The translations under genes were made by a program, and so were the position numbers. The notes under the pieces are model-generated. The model was not told the DNA's origin, made no database searches, and saw nothing but the letters and a program-made list of their open reading frames with translations. From positions 1,449-20,345 of the forward strand of contig JAOZUU010000001.1 in the NCBI GenBank assembly GCA_029938515.1: a DNA stretch of 18,897 nucleotides, in the 5' to 3' direction. Below, piece by piece: positions 1 through 8,453 of the stretch. Position 1 is the first letter of the stretch. Each line of letters starts with the position of its first letter. The stretch comes from Desulfobacterales bacterium. Its GTDB lineage: Bacteria > Desulfobacterota > Desulfobacteria > Desulfobacterales > QNYZ01.

Positions 1-2
1 AA

Positions 3-80
3 TCACTGGGTTTCAAAGTCGAATTCGATCCCCAAGGCCAACTTTTACCCGCATGGTACAGTATGGTTCTCCTCGATTAG
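3..80 (+). CDS. C-terminal fragment of an unidentified protein (5' end outside window)
   Basis: The third forward frame is open from the left edge to a TAG at 78-80 and reads as about 25 ordinary residues, ending WYSMVLLD. The composition looks protein-like, and the stop lies only seven bases before the stop codon of the opposite-strand GTPase gene, a normal convergent arrangement. The fragment is too short for me to assign a family. It could also be a chance open frame. Confidence 0.4.
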   Translation, partial: SLGFKVEFDPQGQLLPAWYSMVLLD

Positions 81-87
81 GGTATTT

Positions 88-1047
88 TTATTTCGGTTGG
101 ATCATACACTGTTTCAACTGCGAGAGAATTTGATCCCCATCGATTTCCCATCCGATAAAAGCCAATTGCGTGTGACTTGCATCATCCCACGGAAGCGTTT
201 CTATTTTACCCCCGACAAAATTGACCATGACGGTTCGATCCGGAAACCGAACCGGGCCCTTCATTCGAAACAACTCAAAGGGCAAACCATCGATAAATTG
301 CTTAAAACGGGTTTCATCCAATTGCCGCGACGTTTGAAATGAAAAGGATTCGTAACTTGTTGCAGCAACAGATTCCCGCCTCTGTCCTGTTTGAAAAAAA
401 TCGATCGGTTTTATTCCGAAGATTTTAGGCTTAGGTTTGTCCCAGAGTGTTTCGGGATCAACGCGACAATGAATGGTCGGCACGACCTGAGAATCCGGTA
501 TCACTTCATGGATCTCTTTTAAAAAGTCCGGAATCTGATCCTTATCCAGCAGGTCAATTTTATTCAGAAGAATCAGATGAGCCATTTCCAGCTGATTGTA
601 AAACAGTGGTCCGAATACTTCCCGGGCTTCCCAAAAATCCCCATCCAGCACAGTGATAATTTTTTCAAGTGTCATACATTCTCTTAGACCAGGCCCCGCC
701 AAAACCGCTGAAATGGAGGTCGGATCGGCAACACCGGACGATTCGATCAAGATCCGAACCGGGCGGAATTTTTTCCAGATACGATCCAGCGATTGTCTCA
801 AGTCGGCGGTCAGGGTACAGCAGATACATCCGCTGGTCAGCTCGACAATCTCAGATCCAGAATTCTTTAGCAGCGCTCCATCAATGCCCACATCTCCGAA
901 TTCGTTGACCACCACAACCGTGTCGGACAGATCGGTTTCCCAGGATAAAATCTGCTTCAACAATGTCGTTTTGCCTGAGCCTAAAAAACCTGCCAGTAGG
1001 ATAACAACGGCTTTTTCTCTTGATTTTGATACAGACATTTCCTGCAT
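88..1047 (-). CDS. G3E-family GTPase, CobW/YjiA-type metal chaperone-like protein
   Basis: This 319-residue protein has the full G3E layout. The Walker A loop GFLGSGKTT is at residues 20-28, the Cys motif GCICC at 73-77 (Cys74, Cys76, Cys77) and the guanine-specificity motif NKID at 162-165, followed by a CobW C-terminal domain. Family members couple GTP hydrolysis to delivery of zinc, cobalt-corrinoid or nickel to target proteins. Which metal is served here cannot be read from sequence. The gene is divergent from the sensory operon and convergent with the fragment at the left edge. The start is uncertain: the ATG at 1047 gives MQEM, and a second in-frame ATG lies three codons later; neither has a well-placed ribosome site. 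A second, more divergent G3E gene lies at 14017, so the locus has two candidate metal or cofactor chaperones. Confidence 0.9.
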   Translation of the reverse strand: MQEMSVSKSREKAVVILLAGFLGSGKTTLLKQILSWETDLSDTVVVVNEFGDVGIDGALLKNSGSEIVELTSGCICCTLTADLRQSLDRIWKKFRPVRILIESSGVADPTSISAVLAGPGLRECMTLEKIITVLDGDFWEAREVFGPLFYNQLEMAHLILLNKIDLLDKDQIPDFLKEIHEVIPDSQVVPTIHCRVDPETLWDKPKPKIFGIKPIDFFQTGQRRESVAATSYESFSFQTSRQLDETRFKQFIDGLPFELFRMKGPVRFPDRTVMVNFVGGKIETLPWDDASHTQLAFIGWEIDGDQILSQLKQCMIQPK

Positions 1048-1342
1048 ATTGATATCTTTGCACCTTAAATAATTATTTCAAGCGTTTTCTAAAATGATCT
1101 CTGGTGTGCTTTGTATCTTCAAACTCAATTTTTTTTAATTCCGGGTTGCTCGGATTGGGTTTAGCGATTTAATTTGCGGATCGTTTTTTCAATTTTCGCG
1201 CGTTTTAACCGACGGGCAAAGCATAGTCGATGGGTAACGGCCTGTCAATTTCAGACTGGTTTTTTTGTTTGACGAAAGCCCTTGTTATCAATAATATCAT
1301 TTTATTACTCAACTGAAACCGGGTGCAAAATTAGCGACTCCG
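1048..1342. other. Divergent intergenic region with one recognisable promoter
   Basis: This AT-rich gap of 295 bases separates the - strand GTPase gene from the + strand sensory operon. It holds the forward promoter at 1269-1297. It also contains several T runs (for example near 1129-1136 and 1260-1268). I could not pick a convincing promoter for the GTPase gene on the - strand, and I see no small gene here. Confidence 0.5.
1269..1297 (+). promoter_or_regulatory. Sigma-70-type promoter of the V4R/sensor operon
   Basis: A -35 hexamer TTGACG at 1269-1274 is separated by exactly 17 bases from a -10 hexamer TAATAT at 1292-1297. Each matches consensus at five of six positions. Transcription would begin near 1304, leaving a leader of roughly 40 bases before the first V4R gene. 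This is the best promoter match in the gap. Confidence 0.65.
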
Positions 1343-1888
1343 ATGACAGGGGGAGGCATGACGGCACTTAACTGGCAAAAAGAACTGTCACGGGAAGGCC
1401 ATAGGGTGGTCTTCTCGGGACAACCCTTTACGATGCATTGTCATCATTATAATATGAATTTGCAAAAGACCCTGGAAGACACCCTCGGCGAGGAAGGTGT
1501 CCAGCTATTGTTCCAATCAGCGGAAGAATCAAATTATAACATTTTCCGGCACCTTATCGATCAATATAATCAGATTAAAACCACAAAATCCAAGCTTGAA
1601 ATGGCGGCCACTTTGTTTCAATATTGCGGCATGGGGGTTATCCATTTCCAGACGACCGGGCCTTCGGGCGGTCGTATCGTCAGCCCCTCCAGCCATCACG
1701 TCACCGGTTGGCTGGCCAAATACGGACGGCGCCATACACCGGGCTGTCATTTTACCCGCGGCTGGATTGCGGGTATTATGGCTACGACCTATAACCGGCC
1801 TTTGGGGGAGTATATCGTGGAAGAAACATCTTGCAAGATGATGCGTGAGCCGGAGTGTGTGTTCAACGTCACCACCCATAAAACGTGA
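1343..1888 (+). CDS. V4R-domain protein (4-vinyl reductase-type small-molecule binding domain), first of two
   Basis: The product has 181 residues and one recognisable domain. The C-terminal half carries the V4R signature: a Cys-His-Phe segment, a Gly-rich turn, then paired Cys residues ending with CVFNV. The same domain forms the sensor part of the aromatic-responsive regulators XylR and DmpR and is found in bacteriochlorophyll 4-vinyl reductase-like proteins, where the Cys residues can bind zinc. There is no catalytic partner domain, so a sensory or ligand-presenting role for the downstream kinase is inferred. A second in-frame ATG at 1358 is preceded by GGGAGG, but only one base away; either start is possible. 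A related V4R gene follows after 30 bases. Confidence 0.72.
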   Translation: MTGGGMTALNWQKELSREGHRVVFSGQPFTMHCHHYNMNLQKTLEDTLGEEGVQLLFQSAEESNYNIFRHLIDQYNQIKTTKSKLEMAATLFQYCGMGVIHFQTTGPSGGRIVSPSSHHVTGWLAKYGRRHTPGCHFTRGWIAGIMATTYNRPLGEYIVEETSCKMMREPECVFNVTTHKT

Positions 1889-1918
1889 GTCCTTCGGCCT
1901 GCGGGCCAGGAGATTGCA

Positions 1919-2521
1919 ATGACCATAGACGGGAACAAAATCATTCATGCGGTCATGGAGGGGAGTCGGATCAGGGAAGCCAAGGGTATTATTCCGCTGT
2001 TTGGTGTCTACCTGTCCATATTTTCAACGCAATACTACAACCGGCTCAGCTTTGATTTTGAAATAAAAATGGGTAAGTCAAGAACCGCCGAATCCGAGTC
2101 GTTACTGATCCAGGCCGCCCAGGAATGTGGATATGCCACATTTCATGGGATCCGTAATTCGTGGGAATGGGAAAAAATTGTTCAACCCATGATCGAAAAC
2201 AAAGAGGACCAGATTGAAGGATTTATTGCCGTGGCCGTGGCCTTTGGCTGGGGGGACCTTGAAGTAAAAAAGTTGGTGCCGGATGAAAAACTCGTGATCC
2301 GTGTTGGTGATTCTTATGAGGCCAGCGGCTATCTAGACAGATACGATCCCGCCGGGTCAGGTAAATGTTATATGCTAAGGGGGGTCGCCGGTGCGTTTAT
2401 GGACTTGATCTATGGTGAAGATTACCCCGATGGCTGCTTTGCCTTTACCGCTGAAGAACCTTTTTGTCGCGCCAAGGGAGATGTGTATTGTGAGTTCATT
2501 GCTCGAAAGTCATCTGGTTAA
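1919..2521 (+). CDS. V4R-domain protein, second of two
   Basis: This 200-residue protein resembles the preceding one in plan. An alpha/beta N-terminal half is followed by a V4R-type end with GKCYMLRG, then paired Cys residues and VYCEF close to the C-terminus. That Cys spacing is typical of V4R zinc or ligand sites. No enzyme motif is visible. An AGGAG ribosome site lies about eight bases before the ATG. Its last codons overlap the start of the histidine kinase gene, which suggests translational coupling and supports a shared role as an input module for the kinase. The two V4R copies differ a good deal, so they may bind different ligands or form a heterodimer. Confidence 0.75.
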   Translation: MTIDGNKIIHAVMEGSRIREAKGIIPLFGVYLSIFSTQYYNRLSFDFEIKMGKSRTAESESLLIQAAQECGYATFHGIRNSWEWEKIVQPMIENKEDQIEGFIAVAVAFGWGDLEVKKLVPDEKLVIRVGDSYEASGYLDRYDPAGSGKCYMLRGVAGAFMDLIYGEDYPDGCFAFTAEEPFCRAKGDVYCEFIARKSSG

Positions 2522-4745
2522 TTTATCATTAAAGCAGAAAGCGACTATCGACCGGCAGGCCTGCTGGGAAACGCTGTCCTGCGCCAAGGTGTTGTGCTCG
2601 GTCCACGGCAAACCCAAAACAGATTGCTGGTTAACCCCCCGGACACATTGTTCCACTTTTATTGTTAAAAATTTATCCGAAAAGATTCCCACCTGTTTGA
2701 CCTGTTCATATTTCAAAGCCAGGGGCGGGCAGCAGAATTCCCGGAACTGGAATCAATTCATAGCCGATCAGCTTCACATTTACAATGTCAACGCTTTGGA
2801 AAGGATGTATCATAAAGAGGAAAGTTTTATAGAGATTTTAAACCGTATCCCGGACGGGCTGTTCACCACGGATAAAGAATGGCGAATCACCTATTTTAAT
2901 CCGGCTGCAGAAAAAATAACCGGATTTTCAGCCTACGATGCTATCGGTATGTACTGCAAGGATGTGTTTAAAAACTCTATCTGCGAATCTGACTGTGCGT
3001 TGAAACGGGCGGTCGCGGAGGGACACGACATCCACAACCGGGAATATTCAATTACAAACATTGATGGCAAAAAGGTGCCCATTATCTGTTCCACCTCGGC
3101 ATTCACGGACAAATCCGGCCAGGTAACGGGCGGGGTGGAGATATTTAAGGATATTTTCGAGATCAAGCGGCTGCAGGAGGAGGTTTCCAGTCGCGAAAGA
3201 AAATATCGCCGGATATTCGAGGGCAGCCATGACATAATCTATACGACCAACCAGTCGGGCCAGATACTTGATATGAATATAGCCGGCGTGCGCGCGTTGG
3301 GGTATTCGACCAAAGCAGAGCTGATCAACAGCCTGTCCGCTCCCGGGATGTATCGCCACACTGAAGACCGGAAGAAGTTTCTGGCGGAAATCAACCGAAA
3401 CGGATCCGTCAAGGATTACGAGGTCGATTTCATCAAACGTGACAATTCTCCACTGCATGTGCTGATATCAAGTCGACGTTACGAAAATTCTGAAACCGGC
3501 GATATTGAGTACGAAGGGATTATAAAAGATATCACCCACCGCAAGGAGAGAGAAGAAGTCATCAAGGAAAGAAACCGGGAACTATCCATCCTTAACAGCG
3601 TGGCGGTGGCCGTAAACAATAAGATGGACTTAGATCACGTCCTGAAGGTAACGCTCACGGATGTGCTCAGGGTGCTGCGATTGAAACGGGGCGCTATTTT
3701 TCTCATTGACCGGGATGAAAAAAAGGCCTGGCTCCAGGCAAGATCCGGTCTGCCCCGTCCGGATGGCCGGAACCATGTGGTTTTTAAAGATGACATCCTT
3801 GAAAGGCATATGCTTATCCAGGAATCACCGTTGACACCGAAGCCTACATTTCCCTCTTTCAAGGTTCGGTATCATTCAGATAATGGCAAACTTGTTCCGT
3901 GGCTGTTATGTTTTCTAATCACCTTCAAGGGAAGGGGGGTCGGTTTTTTCGGATTTGAGATTCCCGCTTCACGCGCACTCAACCGTAATGAAATCCACCT
4001 GATGGGGTCTCTGGGAAATTTTTTGGGTGGAACGATTGAAAACGCGCAATTAATGAAAATGATCAGTCAACACCGCGGAGAGCTCAGACAGCTGACGGAA
4101 AAACTGTTTCAGAATCAGGAAGAAGAACGTCGGCGCATTGCCCGCGAATTGCATGATGAAGCCGGCCAGTCGCTGACAGCCATCAAATTGGGGTTGGATC
4201 GACTGGAAGAAAGGCATGGAGAAGATGATACCGGCCTTAAATCGGAAATTGATGAGATTCGGAGAATGATCAAACGAACGTCGTCTGAAATCAGACACAT
4301 TTCCTATCATCTACACCCGACCCTGTTGGTCGACCTGGGCCTTGAACCCGCGCTCAAGCTGTATTTTAAAGAAATCGCAACTCGCTCCAACCTGGTTGTT
4401 GAATTCAACATGGTGGGCTTTGATCATCGGCTGGATATGGATATGGAGACGATATTCTACCGTTTCAGCCAGGAAGCGCTCACCAATACCCTGAAACATT
4501 CCGGTGCCGAAAATTTCCGGCTCTCCATTATCAAAAGTTATCCCCAAATTATTTTTGTGGCTGAAGATAACGGCGTGGGGTTTGACACGCAAATTGTTGG
4601 AAAAGATAAAATGAGTCTGGGACTACTGGGAATGCGTGAAAGAGCGTCTTATGTTGACGGGACCTTTCAGCTTCGCAGCCAGCCGGGGAAAGGCACCCGA
4701 ATCCGGATCCAAATACCCTTTAGCGAGGAATCCGATGCCGACTGA
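2490..4745 (+). CDS. Cytoplasmic sensor histidine kinase: Cys-rich two-CW-type domain, PAS, PAS, GAF, HisKA_3, HATPase
   Basis: The chosen GTG start gives 751 residues and has AAGGGAG nine bases upstream. In-frame ATGs at 2412, 2430 and 2481 lie inside the V4R gene and are less well placed. Domains in order: a Cys cluster at about residues 25-72 (Cys25, 31, 36, 46, 54, 69, 72, with CW at 25 and 46); PAS at about 110-225; PAS at about 230-355; GAF at about 370-540; a HisKA_3 dimerisation helix with ARELHDEAGQ and likely phospho-acceptor His555; and a HATPase domain with an N box (EALTNTLKHS) and EDNGVGFD. There are no membrane helices or signal peptide, so it should sense an internal cue. The Cys cluster resembles the two-CW domain of Desulfobacterota and may bind metal or report redox state. 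The gene overlaps the response regulator by 11 bases. Confidence 0.9.
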   Translation: MSSLLESHLVNLSLKQKATIDRQACWETLSCAKVLCSVHGKPKTDCWLTPRTHCSTFIVKNLSEKIPTCLTCSYFKARGGQQNSRNWNQFIADQLHIYNVNALERMYHKEESFIEILNRIPDGLFTTDKEWRITYFNPAAEKITGFSAYDAIGMYCKDVFKNSICESDCALKRAVAEGHDIHNREYSITNIDGKKVPIICSTSAFTDKSGQVTGGVEIFKDIFEIKRLQEEVSSRERKYRRIFEGSHDIIYTTNQSGQILDMNIAGVRALGYSTKAELINSLSAPGMYRHTEDRKKFLAEINRNGSVKDYEVDFIKRDNSPLHVLISSRRYENSETGDIEYEGIIKDITHRKEREEVIKERNRELSILNSVAVAVNNKMDLDHVLKVTLTDVLRVLRLKRGAIFLIDRDEKKAWLQARSGLPRPDGRNHVVFKDDILERHMLIQESPLTPKPTFPSFKVRYHSDNGKLVPWLLCFLITFKGRGVGFFGFEIPASRALNRNEIHLMGSLGNFLGGTIENAQLMKMISQHRGELRQLTEKLFQNQEEERRRIARELHDEAGQSLTAIKLGLDRLEERHGEDDTGLKSEIDEIRRMIKRTSSEIRHISYHLHPTLLVDLGLEPALKLYFKEIATRSNLVVEFNMVGFDHRLDMDMETIFYRFSQEALTNTLKHSGAENFRLSIIKSYPQIIFVAEDNGVGFDTQIVGKDKMSLGLLGMRERASYVDGTFQLRSQPGKGTRIRIQIPFSEESDAD

Positions 4746-5400
4746 ATCTATCAACATCTTAGTGGTCGATGACCACACGATTGTTCGCCAGGGACTGGCA
4801 CGGCTCCTGGAAGAACAACCCGATCTTAGCGTCGTTGGGCAAGCAACCAATGGCCGCGAAGCCGTGGACTTAACCCGAGAATTAAAACCGGATATTGTGA
4901 TCATGGATATTGCCATGCCCCGGATGAACGGTATTGAGGCCGCTAAACGGATTCACAAACATCTGCCGAAAATCAAAATCATCATCCTCTCCATGTATTC
5001 CCACGAACACTATATTCAGGAGCTGCTCGAAACCGGCGTGTCGGGCTATCTCCTGAAGGATTCAAGCGGCCGTGATATTATCAAAGCCATTCATGCCGCC
5101 ATGAATGATGAAACCTATTTAAGCCCTTCCATTTCAAAGATGCTCGTGGATAACTATCTTTCCCCAAAAAAGGGGTCTTCCATCGTCGAGCGTTACAAAC
5201 AGCTGTCCAACCGGGAAAGGGAAGTTTTCCAGCTCATTGCCGAAGGGCATTCGACACGCCAGATTGCCGATATACTCTACGTCAGCATTAGTACGATAAA
5301 ATCTCATCGCGCTAAAATTATGGAAAAACTTAAGATCAATTCCTCTGTCAAACTGATCCATATTGCCATTCAGCTGGGGATAGTCGATCCTGAGCTGTAA
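4735..5400 (+). CDS. NarL/FixJ-type response regulator
   Basis: The product has 221 residues. A receiver domain carries the acidic pair at residues 12-13, phospho-acceptor Asp58 in VIMDIAMP and Lys108 in GYLLKDS. It is joined to a LuxR-type helix-turn-helix at about residues 158-203 (LSNREREVFQLIAEG through TIKSHRAKIMEKL). I chose the ATG at 4735, with GAGGAA four bases before it, because the receiver domain begins at once; the open frame extends 33 codons further upstream without any matching domain. It overlaps the kinase stop by 11 bases and is its obvious partner. Promoter targets are not shown by the sequence, but the methyl-transfer operon starting 200 bases downstream is the natural candidate. 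Confidence 0.92.
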   Translation: MPTESINILVVDDHTIVRQGLARLLEEQPDLSVVGQATNGREAVDLTRELKPDIVIMDIAMPRMNGIEAAKRIHKHLPKIKIIILSMYSHEHYIQELLETGVSGYLLKDSSGRDIIKAIHAAMNDETYLSPSISKMLVDNYLSPKKGSSIVERYKQLSNREREVFQLIAEGHSTRQIADILYVSISTIKSHRAKIMEKLKINSSVKLIHIAIQLGIVDPEL

Positions 5401-5409
5401 TCCTTTTTT
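5371..5409 (+). terminator. Probable intrinsic terminator overlapping the end of the response regulator gene
   Basis: Left arm 5371-5381 pairs with right arm 5387-5397 around the loop AGTCG. There is one G-U pair and one G-G mismatch in eleven positions. Six T residues follow at 5404-5409, six bases after the stem. The hairpin uses the last codons of the regulator gene. The spacing to the T run is slightly long, so termination may be partial. Confidence 0.5.
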
Positions 5410-5503
5410 AACGCTGATATCCCGTCAGTTTAAAACCCTCTCTTTAAATCATTTTAATCCTTAAAATCATCTGCCCACGGTAAAAAAATCAACTTTTAGA
5501 CGA

Positions 5504-5532
5504 TTCCCAAATCAAGCAGGTTCAATTATAAA
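5504..5532 (+). promoter_or_regulatory. Candidate promoter of the methyl-transfer operon
   Basis: TATAAA at 5527-5532 is a five-of-six match to a -10 box, and TTCCCA at 5504-5509, 17 bases upstream, is a weak four-of-six -35. A poor -35 would fit activation by the adjacent response regulator. AT-rich near-repeats of the type AAATCAT occur upstream, at about 5445-5470, and could be regulator sites. I found no sigma-54 pattern with correct spacing in this 200-base gap. Confidence 0.3.
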
Positions 5533-5600
5533 CAATGGTGTTTTTTAGATTTGCCTGTAGCAGGAATTTAAACCAGTCCATTTTTTCAAAGGAGGAGGGA

Positions 5601-6554
5601 ATGTTTCAATTAGATACCAAACAAAAAGTGTGTGAGGTAGGTGGCGTTAAATTCGGCGGCCAGCCGGGTGAATATCCTTGCGTTTGCGTAAGTTCCATTT
5701 TCCAAAAAGGCGACAAGGTATTTACCGGCAAACGCAAAGAAGGCTTTGACGAAAAACGGGCTGAAGAATTGCTTAAGACCCAGGAACGCTTGACGGCTGA
5801 AACCGGCGTGCCGGGTATGGCAGACATCGTGGCCAACACCGGTAAAGAGTTTGAGACCTTTATCGATTTCGTAACCGAGAAAAGCGACATGCCGTTTTGC
5901 ATCGATGCCTGGGTGATGAAACCCAAGCTGGCGGGTGCTGCCTATTGTGCCGAGAAAGGCCTGCTTGACCGTATGTTTTATAACAGCCTGACCATATGGG
6001 AACAGGATCTGGAGACGGAAATCAAGGAGATCGTCAACATCGGTGTCAAACACGTTTTGTTGGTGTCTTTCGACCAGGAAGACCAGATGCCTAGTGGTCG
6101 GATCACCGGCACCCAAAAACTGCTGGATGCAATCGAAAAGGTAGGTGCCGAATTCGAAAGCATTTTTGTGGACACTTCGGTGATGAACGGTCCGGCTACG
6201 GCTTTCTGTGGCGTTGCCAACCGGATGATCAAAGAAAAATGGGGCTTTCCCACCGCCAGTGCACCGAGCAACGGCTCATACATGGATCTAAAACGTTTTA
6301 AGGATATGTGGGATTTCAAAGGTTGGTCCTCCACCGATGCCGCCTTGGAAGGGCTTTCGGCTTTCTTTTACCATGACATGATTTTTTCCGGTCCCATGGC
6401 CGGCGCTACCCGGATTTTACCGGCAGTTGCCGAAGCTGATGCGTTTTTGGCCACAGCCGCATTTGCAGAGACCAAGCAACTACCCAAAGATCCAAATCAT
6501 CCGCTTTTTAAGCTGTTCCCGGATTTTGTTGAGCAGCTAAAGACGATGATGTAA
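5601..6554 (+). CDS. MtrH-like methyltransferase (methyl-corrinoid to tetrahydrofolate/pterin type)
   Basis: The product has 317 residues and reads throughout as the MtrH family: a TIM-barrel protein that moves the methyl group between a corrinoid protein and a tetrahydropterin. Recognisable segments are the N-terminal GGVKFGGQPGEYPCV, the Asp-containing strand with PFCIDAW, and the glycine-rich end of the barrel with SAPSNGSY. The ATG at 5601 is preceded by AAAGGAGGAGGG. The open frame starts earlier, at 5535, but the additional 22 residues have no family support. In the Mtv and Mto demethylase systems an MtrH-like protein is the second methyltransferase, passing methyl from the corrinoid protein to the C1 carrier. 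That role fits here because a corrinoid protein and its activator follow in the same operon. Direction of methyl flow cannot be read from sequence. Confidence 0.88.
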   Translation: MFQLDTKQKVCEVGGVKFGGQPGEYPCVCVSSIFQKGDKVFTGKRKEGFDEKRAEELLKTQERLTAETGVPGMADIVANTGKEFETFIDFVTEKSDMPFCIDAWVMKPKLAGAAYCAEKGLLDRMFYNSLTIWEQDLETEIKEIVNIGVKHVLLVSFDQEDQMPSGRITGTQKLLDAIEKVGAEFESIFVDTSVMNGPATAFCGVANRMIKEKWGFPTASAPSNGSYMDLKRFKDMWDFKGWSSTDAALEGLSAFFYHDMIFSGPMAGATRILPAVAEADAFLATAAFAETKQLPKDPNHPLFKLFPDFVEQLKTMM

Positions 6555-6614
6555 TCGACAAACTAATATATTAAACAAGGCAATTATCAATAATTAGAAA
6601 AGGAGCTAAACATT

Positions 6615-7667
6615 ATGGCGGAACTTACCCCCAAAGAACGCGTTTTGCGACTGCTGCGCAAGGAACCTATCGACACCATGCCGTTTTTCAGCGGAATGGG
6701 AATGGTTGTGATGCCGGGTATTGAAAAATCCGGCTACAATTTTCCCACCGTGCACACCGATGCCGAGCGGATGGCGTGGTCGGCCATATGGTCGGCACGG
6801 CTGATGAATTTTGACTGTGTGGTGATTCCTTATGATATGACCATGGAATCTGAAGCCATGGGCAACACGATCAGTCTGTACGCGGATTCCGAGGATATCC
6901 TATACCCGACCATCCCCAACAAGATCTGGTCCACCCTGGACGAGGTGGAAATACCGGATAAAATCTGGGAAAAAGGACGTTTACCAATTTTGGCAGATGC
7001 AATAAAGATTATCAAGGAAAATGCGCCGGAGCTGGCCATCGGCTGTTGGCAGCTAGGTCCTTTTACCCAGGCCGGTCAAGTTCTGGAGCTGGATCTGATG
7101 CTCAAGGGTATCTTCAAACAAAAGGAGAAAGTTGAAAATATTCTCGATAAGATATCCGACATGATCATCGATATTGGAAAATGGCTTCAGGCTTCGGGCT
7201 GTGACTATATTACGCTACGCGAGCCGGGGGTGGCGGCGGACCTGCTGAGTCCCAAAACCTTCAAAAACTTCATCCAGCCGAGACTGACCCGGATCTTAGC
7301 GGGGTGGGAATCACCCAAGCTCCTTCACATTTGCGGTAAAACAGAACCGCTACTGGCTATGATGTCCGAGTGCGGCGCGGATGGTTTAACGGTGGATATT
7401 AAATGTGATGTTAAAAAAGGCCGGGAGATTTTAGGGCCGGACGTGTTGTTTATGGGCAACATTGACACCTACACCATGACCTGTGACGAGAAAACCCCCA
7501 AAGACAAAGCGATTGAGCATATCAAGGGGATGATTGACGGTGGAATCGATGCGGTGATGCCGGGTTGTGACCTGTGGCCGGCGATTATTGAGGAAAACAT
7601 GAAAGCGTGTGTGGATACCACCCATGAGTATGGCAAGAATCCAAGTCCGGCGGTCGGCCGGCTGTAA
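6615..7667 (+). CDS. UroD-family zinc-dependent corrinoid methyltransferase (MtbA/MtaA/MtoB-like fold)
   Basis: This 350-residue protein belongs to the uroporphyrinogen decarboxylase superfamily, but its neighbours and metal ligands point to methyl transfer rather than haem synthesis. The zinc site is His238-Ile-Cys240 (in LLHICGKTEP) with the third ligand Cys318 in VMPGCDLWP, the H-x-C...C pattern of MtbA, MtaA and the MtoB/OdmB-type O-demethylases. AGGAG lies about ten bases upstream of the ATG. In a three-component demethylase this protein would be methyltransferase I, taking a methyl group from a methylated substrate and giving it to the corrinoid protein encoded next. The substrate is unknown; methoxyarenes and methylated thiols are both possible. 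A second member of the family at 11794 has the third ligand replaced by a UGA codon. Confidence 0.85.
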   Translation: MAELTPKERVLRLLRKEPIDTMPFFSGMGMVVMPGIEKSGYNFPTVHTDAERMAWSAIWSARLMNFDCVVIPYDMTMESEAMGNTISLYADSEDILYPTIPNKIWSTLDEVEIPDKIWEKGRLPILADAIKIIKENAPELAIGCWQLGPFTQAGQVLELDLMLKGIFKQKEKVENILDKISDMIIDIGKWLQASGCDYITLREPGVAADLLSPKTFKNFIQPRLTRILAGWESPKLLHICGKTEPLLAMMSECGADGLTVDIKCDVKKGREILGPDVLFMGNIDTYTMTCDEKTPKDKAIEHIKGMIDGGIDAVMPGCDLWPAIIEENMKACVDTTHEYGKNPSPAVGRL

Positions 7668-7757
7668 AAACCACCTGTAATAATCGGGTAGTGCCATTTG
7701 TTCATGGTTTATCGCATTAGGTAAAAATTATTAAAATATCAATAAGGAGACATAAAA

Positions 7758-8423
7758 ATGGCGTCAAAAGAAGAGTTGATTGAAAAATTAAAAGAAGGTG
7801 TTGTTGAGTATGAGGAAGATACGGTGAACGAAGCCTCCCAGCAATGGCTCGATGACGGGCATGAGGCGCTGGAGGGAATCATGGAAGGTCTCGCCGCCGG
7901 CATGGAGATTGTCGGTGATCTTTATGATAAGCAAGAGTACTTTGTCCCTGAAGTATTGATGTGCGCAGATGCACTTTATGGTGGGTTGGATATTCTCAGA
8001 CCCCATGTCCCGGAAAAAGAGGGTGGCCCCAAGGCCCAGGTGGTAATCGGCAGCATCCAGGGAGATGTCCATGATATCGGTAAAAACCTGGTAAAGATGA
8101 TGTTCGATGTGGCCGGTTGGGATGTTCATGACCTGGGCCGTGATGTTCCCCTGGAAAATTTTGTGAGCGAACAACTCAAGACCGACTCCGAGGTCGTCGC
8201 GATGTCTGCCATGATGACCACCACCATGCTGGGTATGAAAAAAGTCATCAAGATGATCAAGGATAAGAATCCGGATGTGGCGATCATGTTAGGTGGCGCA
8301 CCGGTAACAAAGGACGTAGCCAACCTGTTTGGTGCCGACGGGTACGCCGAGTCTGCCGGAAACGCCGTTTCCGAAGGTATAAAAATGATTGGCCGATTGA
8401 GAGAATACCAGAAAAAGGACTGA
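7758..8423 (+). CDS. Corrinoid (B12-binding) methyl-carrier protein, MtbC/MtvC-like
   Basis: The product has 221 residues. An N-terminal four-helix cap spans about residues 1-90, and a Rossmann-like B12-binding domain follows. The hallmark DxHxxG motif is GDVHDIGKN at 102-110, with His105 as expected lower axial ligand to cobalt. Later B12-site segments SAMMTTTM and MLGGAPVT are present. Length and layout match the corrinoid subunits of methylamine, methanol and methoxyarene methyltransferase systems. It should shuttle the methyl group as methyl-Co(III) between the UroD-type and MtrH-type enzymes encoded upstream. AAGGAG lies eight bases before the ATG. A strong RNA hairpin follows the stop codon, which may raise the level of this subunit relative to the activator gene downstream. 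Confidence 0.93.
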   Translation: MASKEELIEKLKEGVVEYEEDTVNEASQQWLDDGHEALEGIMEGLAAGMEIVGDLYDKQEYFVPEVLMCADALYGGLDILRPHVPEKEGGPKAQVVIGSIQGDVHDIGKNLVKMMFDVAGWDVHDLGRDVPLENFVSEQLKTDSEVVAMSAMMTTTMLGMKKVIKMIKDKNPDVAIMLGGAPVTKDVANLFGADGYAESAGNAVSEGIKMIGRLREYQKKD

Positions 8424-8453
8424 TTTAGTAAAGCCATAAATTTTTAGATAATA

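Noticed and set aside
97..1072. Forward open frames opposite the G3E GTPase gene
   Set aside because: They are antisense shadows with no domain content; the - strand protein carries all the G3E motifs.
2412..2489. Earlier starts for the histidine kinase at 2412, 2430 and 2481
   Set aside because: They lie inside the V4R gene and lack a good ribosome site; the GTG at 2490 has AAGGGAG nine bases upstream.
4636..4734. Longer response regulator start at 4636
   Set aside because: The additional residues come from the overlapping kinase gene and precede the receiver domain; ATG 4735 fits the family.
5540..5570. Sigma-54 promoter suggested by TGG and TTGC near 5536-5554
   Set aside because: The distance between the GG and GC elements is far longer than the sigma-54 spacing.
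5535..5600. Longer MtrH-like start at 5535
   Set aside because: The additional residues do not look like the family, and ATG 5601 has a near-perfect ribosome site.
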